Assembly (NCBI GenBank): GCA_022453515.1
Contig: JAJNNY010000017.1
Coordinates: 186,001 to 250,000 of the forward strand
Length of the DNA stretch: 64,000 nt
Reading direction: 5' to 3'
DNA from: Astrocystis sublimbata
Taxonomy: Eukaryota > Ascomycota > Sordariomycetes > Xylariales > Xylariaceae
Every line of letters begins with the position of its first letter. Position 1 is the stretch's first letter. The position numbers and the translations under genes were made by a program. Below the pieces are notes generated by a model. That model worked only from the letters and a program-made list of their open reading frames with translations, had not been told where the DNA came from and did no database searches. Of the stretch, positions 12,202 to 22,926 are shown piece by piece.

Positions 12202-13452
12202 GTACATACCTGTAAGTACTTAGCATGGTCTCATGCCTCAACTCAACAACAAGTGCTGACTATCAAAAGGAGCTAGCTAGCGTGAGCGCGCCTTGCCCAC
12301 GATCCCGGCAGACCGTAAACCTGGGGTCCAGTACTTAGCAGCGCATCGACCGTCTGATTGTTTGGCTCTTTGCTCATGTTTGTTTCAAGATGGGGCTAAT
12401 TGTACTTACTGGTGTTCGGCTACGTTAATCCGACCCAGCGAGAAAGAGCTACAATACCTTAGGTAGGTACCTACTATGACTTGTAATACTGATCTTAGAC
12501 ATACTACTGTAGTATACTTGGGTCGAATATGAGATGGAACCTGCTCGCCTGTACCATGCAGGCATGGTCTGTTCAGATCGCAATAGCACGTGCTTCTGGA
12601 ACAAGTTCAAGGGCCTTGGGTCGTTCTGCGACAATCCCGATACGCAGTGAAACACGGATCACGATTCTCGACAACACCAGCACGAACTGACTTTTCACAT
12701 AACAGTAGAGTAGGTATGGCGTCGACATCGCTTCTGCGTTGCGACGTGCCAAGTATTCAACAAGCTCCAAAAAACCGCTACAACTTGCTGTGTTCTGAGT
12801 ATCTTCTGGTGGTGAAAGGTCATGTGTCCCTCACTGCATACTTACTTACCTTAGGTAGGTACTTTAGGTAGTTAGTCATTTGTTTTACGGGAACTCTGTA
12901 CGGCACAAAACGATAGCCCGGACGGATATCGACACTGTAACACATACAACACAGCACATAGTGTTGTTCAACTGCAAACAGCGTTGATGTGCTCAGAACG
13001 ACAATACGGTGGTACATATTGCACTTTCATTGGCTATTGCCGCATTGGCGAAGGCAGCGTCTATCCATGTTGTGGCGCAGTTGGTGAAACTATGCCACGA
13101 CCCTATCCATATTAACTGACTTACTTAGCTACATACTTGTGAGTAGCTCTGGATGAAGGGGTCCGGCAGTGGTGTGGTGGTCATCCCAAGTTGGGCGCAA
13201 CTACAGAAGCAATGTCCCGGCCGTGCATTCAGTTCCGCGATCCAAAGCTAGCGGTGTCGACTAAGAAAACTCTGCGTCCTATGCAGTTAGTACTTGCAGT
13301 GGTGCTGCGGGTGATATTGGAGGTAATTTAAGTGACGAGTTGAAGTACGAGTACTCGTACACCGTTCCAACCGTGCCAACCTGCTTATACCTAGTTGTAG
13401 ACCATTTTGTTTTGGCTTCGCACCGGGATGCAGGTGGTCATGAATAAAGGTG

Positions 13453-13510
13453 CGTACACACACACACACACATATACATATATATATATATATACTAAGT
13501 ATATATATAC
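13453..13510. repeat. CA/TA dinucleotide microsatellite
   Basis: An (AC)n tract runs directly into an (AT)n tract, with a second AT tract after a short interruption. It is a plain compound microsatellite in intergenic DNA. Confidence 0.9.
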
Positions 13511-14040
13511 CAAGTTGGCCTGGTCTTTGAGGCAAAGACTTCCAAAAATACCCCAGCCAAGGATAATGATGATTGATGATCGAGCTATCATACAATAAGC
13601 TCCGATACATACTAAGTACCTAATTTGGTATGTAAATCGCTTTGTTGGATGGACATGGCAGGCTGCTGGCGAGGGCTGGGATGAGACTGCCCGACTGCCC
13701 AGTGGTCGGGACTTTTTCGACTCCCCTGTCCTGCCAGCTGCCCCCTGTGTGCTGCCCCCTGTAGGTACTTCCAAGCAGGTACATTAGCGTTCCTCCGAAA
13801 CCCTTGGCCCGCCGCGTCTCTCCCGCAGCTGCAACGCCCCTAGCCCCTGCCCCCCTGTCACCTGTCGCCCTCCAGGGCTGTCCAGAGAGGGCTGTCCAGA
13901 TTCCCGCCCCGTCATCCCGTCCCCCCGTTTACGAGCTGCTTCTCGAGTTTCTCTGCATCCATCCTACGTACTACCATAGGTACCCTTACCCTACCGGCCA
14001 ACCAACCCATCAGCATGTCAGGCTCGGTCCCTCCCGGGCT

Positions 14041-14090
14041 ACATGCGCATGCGCATACGCATACCTAACGCATACGCATACTCACGCTCA
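14041..14090. repeat. Imperfect GCATAC/GCATGC hexamer repeat
   Basis: Several tandem and near-tandem copies of GCATGC and GCATAC occur in 50 bp. It is intergenic and no function is evident. Confidence 0.7.
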
Positions 14091-15210
14091 TACCATACAT
14101 ACTACGTACCTAGGTATGTACCTAAGGATGTTAGTACGTACCGACGCGTGGCAGGCAGAGGAATCGATGCGCTCGCGGTGTCTGTCTACTACCTACCCGC
14201 ATGTGCGGCTCTGTGAACATGCAGTTATCGTACTTGGACCGTGCCGTACAGCACTATACTTCGGCACCAAACGAGTGTGGCTATGCTTCGTCGGTTTCAT
14301 GCCACTGGCCGGGTCTCAGTCCGCAGATCAACCAGCTGCAGTTTCCTGTCCCTGCGGCAGATCAGACACAGCACACCTCCGTCGAACATCACCAAGACAG
14401 ATATCTTTCTAGGCTTGATGTAGCATCGCGCAGAATTACCTATCTTAGCCTCTGACTGCTCCTTATCCAGCTAACCTACTCCGTAGATGTATGTCCTGAC
14501 GGATGAACACACAAAAGGCATCACGACCACCTAATGGTACACAACACGAACACGGCACACTGCCGGAAGCACCCGTCGCTCATAGGCAGACGTGCGAAAT
14601 TGAGGCAGAGACGTGTTGCCCAATATTGCTTCACCGTCCGTTGTCTTTGCTCAAACATACCAGTCCCTTGGAGGCAGACGCCTTGGGTCCTGGTCAGCTA
14701 CATACCTGCTTGGACATGAGCCGATGACACCAGGTCTGTCTCCACGATTTCTAACTGCGCCTGCTATGGCCATGCCGCATCAAGGGCGCTTCAGGTCAGA
14801 TTGTATACTGTGGTAGTGTATTTTGCAGGTTCGCCAGGCCGGCTTGGCAGGCAACACACGGAAAATGTACGTACACGACCTAGCTCAGTCGGACGAAACA
14901 ATGCGCCTGGTGTTCGTGCCGCTCCCTTGAGAGCCCACCTTTGCCTACCTTTGTCACTACCTAGTGGGTAGGTAGGTCTGTCGACACTCACCTAACCTCC
15001 AGCTCCAGGCAGGCTACGTATACTGGGGGTATGTCAGGTAAGGTTAGCCTGTTTAGGTGGTGGAACGCACCCTTGAGAAGATCACGAGCAACAGGTGTGA
15101 AGCCTTAGCGTACCGTTGTGGCGCCCTCGGTATGCCGCACCTACTCTGCGGACTATCTACAGCACCTTGGCCATCACACCTTGGCCAGACTGTGTAGGTC
15201 TGAACTCCAG

Positions 15211-15249
15211 GAACAGGAACGGACAGGAACGGACAGGAACGAACAGGAC
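15211..15249. repeat. Tandem GGACAGGAAC decamer, about four copies
   Basis: The unit GGACAGGAAC is repeated with slight changes in the first and last copies. It lies about 90 bp before the C19 run, in intergenic DNA. Confidence 0.8.
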
Positions 15250-15335
15250 AGACCTGAAGGTGAACGTAAACACGGCCCCGCACTAGGACGCCAGGTCTGC
15301 TGCCCACCCCTGAACCCGGGCACGACGAAGACACT

Positions 15336-15354
15336 CCCCCCCCCCCCCCCCCCC
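15336..15354. repeat. Homopolymer run of 19 C
   Basis: Nineteen consecutive C residues on the plus strand (G19 on the minus strand). Such a run can form G-quadruplex or i-motif structures and is prone to sequencing length error. Confidence 0.9.
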
Positions 15355-16269
15355 AGCCCAGTGCGGGACGATCGCATCGGACCCGGGATTGGTGCTCTAC
15401 GCCAGGCATTGGTAACGTCAGGGGCTGCCCCAACATCTCGTGGTGTTTTGTAGTGTCACCGTTCAGATCCCTTCTGAGGCTACCAGCCCATGGGTAGAGG
15501 CGACCTCGCCAGCACACGCTTTGGGCCCTCCCTTCCCACGCCGACGTCACCCGCGCGGGCACCGCACCGCACCGCACCCCCCTTCCCCTAGATCGAGAGG
15601 TATACTATACTCAGGCCGTCGGTCAACCCCTCCAAACGGATAATGGCCGTGCCATCGCGGCTCCCATGCTACAGACTGTGCCTTGCATTGGCGAGGCCCA
15701 CCGGTCTATGTAGGTAGCTACACGCTACCCAGCACGCACGAGTGGTCAGTGTCCTTCCTTGGGCTAGCCGCCGGCGGTGGCTGTTGTGCAATGTTGGAGA
15801 TGGTCGTGCCTGCTAGTTGCTGTGAGTGTGCTACGCTTTCGTCTATGGCCGCTCCCTATCAGCTCGTCGATCTTGATCTGTTGCCGGGTCTGACCGCGTC
15901 CCAAGAAACCCGACCCCCAAACTATATCAATACAATGCATCAGCCGGCTACCTGGCGCCGATCCGACTAAAACACTCATGGTTTTCAGGATCCCTTACCC
16001 TTTAATGCGCCTCATACCCTATTTCTTCAAGTGCCGTCCTTTCTTCATGAATCCGATAAACCCCCCTGTTATACTGACTGCTCAAGCGTACGGGCCGACT
16101 TCCACTGGGAATTTTGTTTGTTGCTGATGATTTAAGCAGGCGGAACCAGCAATAGCTTCATCCAACTACCCCGTCCCTGTATGCGGTTGAAGACAAACGA
16201 ATCTCGCCTCTGTTGACTCTTGTCGATGCGAGGGCTCGAGTATCGAACACCACGGAATAGTAGTTCGCA

Positions 16270-18734
16270 ATGGACCTTACCACATTGCTCAATACGTCGG
16301 CTGACGAAGCTCGCAATGGAAGGGTGGGAAGGGAAGCAGCCAGCTGCTTGAACCAAGCTTCAACTATATCCAACGACCCGGAGCTGAGAGAATCGGAATC
16401 CCCAACTCGTGACCCATCTTCTGGAAGATCTACTTCACGAGGAACTGGCGATTTCAAGCTTCCCAGCCGCAGCAGAACGCCATGGGATGCCAACGGCTAT
16501 ACCATGCCTTTGATCAATCTAGAGATCGAGTCATCGCCGACTATGCCGTTGATGGACTTACAGATCAATACTACCACAAGTCCATGTCTACCAAAACATA
16601 GGCTCTCTGACAGCTATAGTAGCTTCTCTTCGATGACTTCGCCTTCAACTTCATCGATATCACATTCCCGCTTTTCGTCGATGTCTACCGCTGGAGATAC
16701 CCAGTCTATAGATACCGTCCCGGACATTCCTTCGGCTGAAATAGGACCAGGTTGTCCCATTTTTGAAGGCCAAGGTTTTCAGCCATTGCGGCGAGATGGT
16801 TTCCCGTCTTCCAAAAACGAGACATCTGCCTACGGACCAAGTCGACACGAGGTTTCCGCCAATATCCCATCATTACCAAGCTCAAGTTCACTTAAGCACA
16901 TTGGTTCGATCAGGACGTTTGAGACTACTAGGTGCGGAATCCGATATTTTGTCCCACTGTTTAAATCGAATTTCCCCGCCATTGAGTCGCTCGTGGTTAT
17001 ACTGCCACCCGTTGATATTCTAGACTTTCACTAGGTGAAATGTCCATCTCTACTTCCCTGTCAGACCAATGCTTTCGAACTTGAATATTGCGCGTTGATG
17101 CCCAAACCTTCATGCCACCACAAAGTTCCCAGTTCTAACATAGAATGTTATGTAACAGGCCCAATGAATACGAGTGCGAGAGTCGTCACTTGATGCCGCT
17201 GAATTTCAATGGGAGTAGCATGCATAAGAGAAATCTTTCCGCGCCTGTTCCTCGAAGATTCAACACGCGCAATCGATTCACAAGCCCACATGAAGATATC
17301 TCGGAATTGGCCCCGGCAAACTACGTGGACCAACATCAACCGGGCCGTACTGTTGCTGCTCCAAGCTCTTGGGATTTCCCCCACCCGACTGTATCGCCTC
17401 ACGAAGAGCAACTCATGAAGTGCGAATTCATCAAGGATTGCAACACTGGCTCAACACTTCGCAAGACCGTCTCACACGTGTTTGGGCGCAACAAATTATG
17501 TACTAGGATGATTCCCGATCACGTTTGGGTCCATTATTGCCGCAAACACTATCAGCGGAAAAGATATCGCAGCATACAGCAATATGCCTTACTCCAATGC
17601 GATCTCGTCAGGGTGCAGATCGAACGTGTTCGCGACTGGAACGCACGAGAAAGTGCAAAGGAGAACAAACCGGGAATCCTTCAAGGATGGACATTGACCT
17701 TACGCAAGCGTGAACAAGAGCGCAGGCAGCATCGCGACTTGAACGAGGAGAACGATGACGATAAGTCTCCTAACAGTCCACTCGCCGAGGGCACAAATGG
17801 CACCTCTGTACCTTCATGGCTAGCAAATCTGTGCCGGGAAGGCTACAGCACCGACGAAATGCTCGAGATCGTGGCGCAGATCAATAAAGAGCTAAAAGAC
17901 AAGAATAAAATGCACTTTCCCGACATAGAGATACTCCCCAACCTCGTCGTCGACGGTGTCTTGGACATAAAGTCGGGAGCGCAGTGCAGTGCACACAAAC
18001 GATCGCAGTCACTAAACTTTGCAAATGTCAACAAGCGTCAACGAGGCCTCAGCTTGGTTTCAGGCCGCACCATGTCACGAGGCAGGCCGACCGAAGCTCT
18101 TCCGCTCTCGATGGACTCGTTTGGGCTGCCTCGCAGCTCGCCGTATCAGTCACAGGTTTTGGGGTCCAACAACGGCAGCGATACTGTCAAGGGTGCGCAT
18201 GCGCAGTACCCCTACGGGAGGCCATTGCCCGTACCGAGAGCTCCGCGTGAATCTGAGCTCCTGGCAACTGGAACAGAACGGGTTCTTGGTGCCTCAGGCC
18301 CTGGTGGCCCTGCGCACCATAGATCAGTCTCCGATCTGACTGGTCACTTTCCGAATCCCAACATGGAGTTTACGTTCCGGATGAATGGCCCAGCATCACA
18401 AAATACCTTTCCACCCATGTCGAACTGCAACTATTATCCTGTGCTGCACGAGTATGTTGCTGTTCAACCCGAACCCAAGGCCGAGCACCCGTACTGGGGT
18501 TCGTCATCCAACTACAGCTACTATCCCGGTTTTCCTCAGGCTTATTCCTCGCCAAATGAGCCAAGACACAATCGCAGTTTCTCGGGAGTGTCGACCCACA
18601 GCAGTCATCAATTCAACAGTCCTCCGACATCTACCCCGCAAACCGGGTCTAATTGGACATCGGGACATAACTACTCGCACTCGCCGGAGGGTTTAGAGCT
18701 GGGTCACTTGCGCCACCAGAGCACTCCCTCGTAA
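16270..18734 (+). CDS. ORP1-like conserved fungal protein with Cys/His-rich core
   Basis: Two exons, 16270-16931 and 17159-18734, give 745 residues. The junction joins an AG to a G (Arg) and keeps the frame. I recognise the core as that of a filamentous-fungal family often annotated ORP1-like, whose biochemical role is not established. The core spans about residues 305-360 and contains Cys309, Cys315, Cys335, His342, His346, Cys348 and His351 in the arrangement HVWVHYCRKHYQRKRYR. This could bind a metal, but that is inference. The N-terminal 220 residues are Ser/Thr-rich and look disordered; the C-terminal 250 are rich in Pro, Ser, Tyr and Asn. A basic QERRQHRD segment follows the core. The intron is long for this window (227 bp) with a weak GTGCGG donor, so the N-terminal exon is less certain than the core. 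Regulation is unknown. Confidence 0.7.
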
Positions 18735-20831
18735 AAGTCAGTGACGGATCCGTGGGAGGTGCGCTGTTTTGTGTCTTATTATTGTAATGTCTTTTACAAG
18801 GAAAGCTTCACTATCACCACATGAGGTATGGGTAAGGGGAGCTTATGGATCATGACGAAAACAATCTAGAAAAGAGATACCATTATGACCGGACGATGGG
18901 GGGGAAAAGATGTACCATTTTGTGGCATTCCAGGAAGGGGGCACTGTAACAAATTATTGAAGGAATCAAGGCAAAGGAGGGAACGAGAGGGAGGCATCAT
19001 CGGCTTCACATCTGCAGGCAGACTGGGCCCCTTAGAGTTAAGCGTTGAGTTTTTGGTCGGTCTTTGGTGGTTTTTTTTCTATGTGCTCAAATCCCAAGGA
19101 GTTGTCGGACGTCATATGATACCCGATTTCTCAGCTGACATTCCTTTATATCGTTTCTTCGTGAGCGATCTACTGTTGAAGATACCTATAGACTATTATC
19201 ACTTAGCCCATATCTAATCGTTGGAGCACTCACAGCGAGTCAAGATAATATGTACATCTATCTACATCTGCAAGGCTTCAACAACATATCTCTCTACCTT
19301 GGCCTCGAGACTACACTGATTTTATACTGATAAAGCTACAACTAGACGGCTAACTAGTTGGCCCAAGCAGAGCCGATCCATTCTGGGGATCATACAACAA
19401 TAATATCTGTTAATAGACTTTTACATCGCATGGGCCAGCACTCCTGTAACGAAACTAGAGAGGCCCAGACACCCAGATTGACACACATTCTTATTATAAT
19501 ATGACGCGCGCACATCCCATTCGCTACCGAGTTTCGCACGACCCTGGCGCCTGGAACGTGGGTTCCGGGACAGGGTGCTTAGTGCTGACCAACGCCAGAC
19601 CCCCGACCGCCCCCAAGCGCCCCCACGCGTCAGGTACTGGCCAGCTGAAGAACCTCTTCTCGGCGGGCAAGATTATGTAAAGCTTTGTTAGGAACTTGGA
19701 ATCTTTAAGTTGTTTGTACGAACATGCTATACATACCCAGGCATACAGAAGACGCTGTTGTTACTGGTTCTTGCTGACTCCAGCACAGATCATTCTTAAT
19801 GCAATGCTGAGGATTCTGGTTGACTATTTGATCCTACGAGTAGGTATACCTACTTGACTTGGGGAATTTCAGAAATTATGGTTAGGAGATATGTAGTTCG
19901 AGCGTCTCGATGGTCACTGTGCCGTGAGCCCATTGACAGACGAGATGCAGGTCAAAGCTCAAGGCAGTGGACTGCCTACCTAACATGTACGGACTGATCT
20001 GACCTAGAGTACAGCCATGCGTTCCAGTCCGTCCCATCCATGATGTTTCTGTGCTTGCTGTCTGTTTGCTGCCGCCCGCATCACCGTCATCGACTCAGTC
20101 GATTACAACATACCTCCCACTCATCGTCCCCATGTGATGAAAGCTTTTCTCCCGTTGTGCTGTGCCTTCTGCCCTAGCCAGTCTCATGACGAAAGAACCT
20201 TCCATCCAAGGTGGCCACGTACCTAAGGCGGCTTCTTTATCCGATGACGTCGTGTGCCTTCCTGGTTAGGCTTGTCAGTCGCAGGTTGAACAAGTCGACA
20301 GGAAGGGACTCCTGTCTCTGCATGTGTCACATGCGTCACAAACGTACAGTGTGAGGTCTGATGAGCAATTGCAACCGAATTGACTCATCTCGCCGTGTCG
20401 TGGTAAATGCCGGGCTCGATCCCTTTCGACTCTAGTACAAGTTGCTTGGGGTTCGGTTCCGATCATGAGCTTCGACAACCGGCAGGCCCAGCTTCCACAT
20501 GATTCTTGTCAACGATTAGCATAACCCAGTTCGTGGAGGTAATGAAAGCAATGTGATGAAGTGGACACTGACCTCGTCGATGTGTCTGTACGGGTGTTGA
20601 TGGCATACCTTTCAATATAAGTATCAGAGCCCTCCACAGCCTGCAGCAAAAGCGTCAGCAGTGCTCCTCCGGCCGTGCCTGCCTTTCCACCACCAGATCA
20701 AAGAGTGGTGTCGTCATACTGTAGACGCGGCTGCCTTTCGTGCTGTTCTCGCTGGCGTCGGGTTACGAGAGCGAGCACACGTTCCTTCCCCGGTGTGTTT
20801 GATTGCGCGGGGACGTTGGTCCAGCCCTGGC
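18735..20831. other. Intergenic, no gene seen
   Basis: The 3' flank of the ORP1-like gene followed by about 1.5 kb without a recognisable coding frame. Copies of the dispersed TACCTA-type motif occur near 19845 and 20220. Confidence 0.5.
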
Positions 20832-21096
20832 TATTTAAACTCCTCTCTCTCCTCGTCCTTACCTGGCTCCTCTCCCTCTTCTTTTCTTCATAACAAATTC
20901 GCCGACGGCAAAGGAGCTCATGAATTCCCTTGTCGCGAGTGTTCGGTCTCATTGCACAGCGAGACCGTGATACTTGGCCTTAGCAACCGCGGGTGAGGCA
21001 CAATTTTTGATATCTTTCTTCCCCCTCCCCCCTGGGTTCAGTGCTAACTTTAGCACTCCATAGGTGCTCCGGCACCGAGGGCGACCAGGCGCCTGG
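20832..21096 (+). promoter_or_regulatory. Strong promoter-like segment followed by three short hairpins; possible ncRNA or short-ORF gene
   Basis: TATTTAAA (20832-20839) is followed at once by a long CT-rich tract, the usual look of a strongly expressed fungal promoter and leader. No conserved protein follows. Downstream come an AATTTTTGA element (21003-21010, resembling an Sm site), a polypyrimidine tract ending in CAG (which could equally be an intron 3' end, with a GTGAGG donor near 20993), and three foldbacks: 21040-21057 (7-bp stem), 21063-21076 (5-bp stem) and the 12-bp palindrome 21085-21096. I cannot match it to a known snRNA. Confidence 0.3.
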
Positions 21097-22075
21097 CACA
21101 ACCCCGATCAAGGGCTGCGTGGAACAATATTTGGGCTTGCGCACTCTTCAGAGTGATTCTTTTTTCATTGGGATCTCTGCTTCATGCATAGACTCGAAGA
21201 AGAAGGTTTCGCTCTGAATCTCGCGTCCAGGGACAGGAGGCCAAGTGAATGATGGGGACGGTGACAGGAGCTGATATCTTCTTGACTGGGAGTCTCTGGT
21301 GGTTGCTGGGGTGTGAAGCGGAGTGCAGTGACATGTGTCTAGGTATGATATTACGTGGTTGAAGGCAGAGGAATTTCATGAGTGAAAGGGATGGATCGCT
21401 ATGGATTTTGCTGTAACACGGGCCTAGGGGGAAGGGGTCAGAGAGGGTATGAGGAGAAGGAGAAAACGACGGAGGCGAAATGGTCGGAAGTCATGGGAAA
21501 TATATACCATTCACGGTGGCAAAAAACTGCGTGGTTATCTCCGTGTTCGATGCAGACCCAAATCTTGAAATTTCAAGCTTCAGATTGCCGAGCTTAATTC
21601 CTTATCCAAAGTTCTGGAGGAGGCCTTCGATACGCACCAGCATCTTGTATGAGTGCTGGATTGTCAGGGTGATCCCAGTCCGCCGACGTGGTTGAGTGCG
21701 TATTGCCCCATCAAAGTTTATATATTCGCCTGGTGTATCCGACGCAATGTATGGATAACGAGGGAACCACACGAGAAGGTGGGCCTGCAACCAACACGAA
21801 TACTGCTTACGTATCACATACCGCAGCAAACAAAGTAGGAGATAGGTAGGTAGGGTAAGAGTTTGATCTGGAAGCGCATACGCGTCGGCCTCTTGACTGA
21901 GATGCCCTGATAGAAGTGAGATAGCAGGCCGGATTTCCGTCGACGCATCGGCATGAGACTACGTTCCGGATGGGCATGATGCCTCATGCTGTGACCAAAC
22001 TACTCCCAGCTGAGTAAGCTGTGTGGTTTACATGGAACGACTCACTCCAGTCTTCCAGACACCACGCCGGCCGGA
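21097..22075. other. Intergenic, no gene seen
   Basis: Short unrelated open frames only. A TAGGTAGG-type motif occurs near 21845. The segment ends at the target-site copy of the MITE. Confidence 0.5.
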
Positions 22076-22442
22076 CCCATTCGAGGCGGGTGACAAAAGA
22101 AAGTTTACACTCGGCGCAGTTTTTTACCGCCACAGTACATCTGAAGCTAGAAAACTTTATTCCGTAGATCTCCTGTTTTAACTATTATTAAAGCGATTCT
22201 AACCTTACTAACGAGACTTAAGCTGTTCTAAAACTATTAAAATAGATTTATGTATCTAGATGCTTTTAATAATATTTAAAAAAATATATCTAATAATAGT
22301 AGAACTTTTCTACTATTAACTCTATTTCTCGGGGCTTCTGTTATCCGTACGTTGAATAATTATTGAAGTAGAAACATAAGTCACTTTCGTAGGCCTGCTA
22401 AGAAGGGGTGTAAACTTTCTTTTGTTACCCGCCTCGCCCATT
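22076..22442. mobile_element. MITE with 29-bp TIRs and 6-bp target-site duplication
   Basis: Terminal inverted repeats lie at 22082-22110 and 22408-22436 and match at 28 of 29 positions. Both ends are flanked by the direct repeat CCCATT (22076-22081 and 22437-22442), a convincing target-site duplication. The 355-bp element has no coding capacity. Its inside is very AT-rich and contains a secondary foldback (TAATAGTAGAA / TTCTACTATTA near 22291-22318). The structure is that of a non-autonomous DNA transposon; the superfamily is not evident. High TIR identity suggests fairly recent movement. Confidence 0.85.
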
Positions 22443-22926
22443 TGCCATTGTAGATGGTATCTTTTACCTGCAGCCGACCCTTGGTGAGGATCGCCTTGGT
22501 TTGCATGGCCTAGCGTTGATTTCATTCAGTACAAGTATAGTATGGGGGGCAGGCTGGAAGATGATCCCCTCAGGCCTACCAGCGGGCCAGAGTGACACCA
22601 GGCAGGCGACGCATGCCACTGACTGGAGGCACTAGGCCAAACCTACATAGGTACCTACTTACCTACCTAGGCGAGCTACGTAGCTAAGGTAGCTCGGGTA
22701 GGTATGTAATTGTAGGTAGGTACAGTTAGAGGCTTAGAGCTGATAAGGCGCGGCGCCTGGCTGCTAAGTTTAACAGATCGTCGTCGGTCGTCCAACCGGA
22801 TTCCCACACCAACACCAACTTGTCTCGCGCGCGTTGTCGGCGGCCACCACCAATCGCGTCCATTTCCATTCCGAGCGTCTCCCGTCTTCGCTCGGTAAGA
22901 GCACCGTCGACATAAAGCGGTATGCG
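22443..22926. other. Promoter region dense in TACCTAGGTA-type motifs
   Basis: Between the MITE and the next start codon there is no gene. Positions 22645-22725 hold about eight overlapping TAGGTA/ACCTA units, some palindromic, the densest group in the window. The segment presumably contains the promoter and leader of the downstream Gln/Pro-rich protein. Confidence 0.55.

Larger units (their letters stand above)
12202..16269. other. Intergenic with simple repeats, no supported gene
   Basis: No frame has a recognisable domain. The frames at 13804-14412 (+) and 15053-15577 (-) are open mainly because the DNA is C/G-rich and repetitive. The segment holds microsatellites, a C19 run and several TACCTAGGTA-type motifs (near 12460, 12850, 14105 and 14950). 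The last few hundred bases form the promoter side of the ORP1-like gene. Confidence 0.5.

Noticed and set aside
13804..15577. Long frames at 13804-14412 (+) and 15053-15577 (-)
   Set aside because: They stay open because of C/G-rich repeats (GCATAC, decamer, C19) and their translations are repetitive and unlike proteins.
20380..20470. TTCGA/TTCGG stretches resembling a tRNA T-loop
   Set aside because: No cloverleaf can be drawn around them.
22111..22407. AT-rich block as centromeric or RIP-mutated DNA
   Set aside because: It is only 300 bp and is fully explained as the interior of the MITE.
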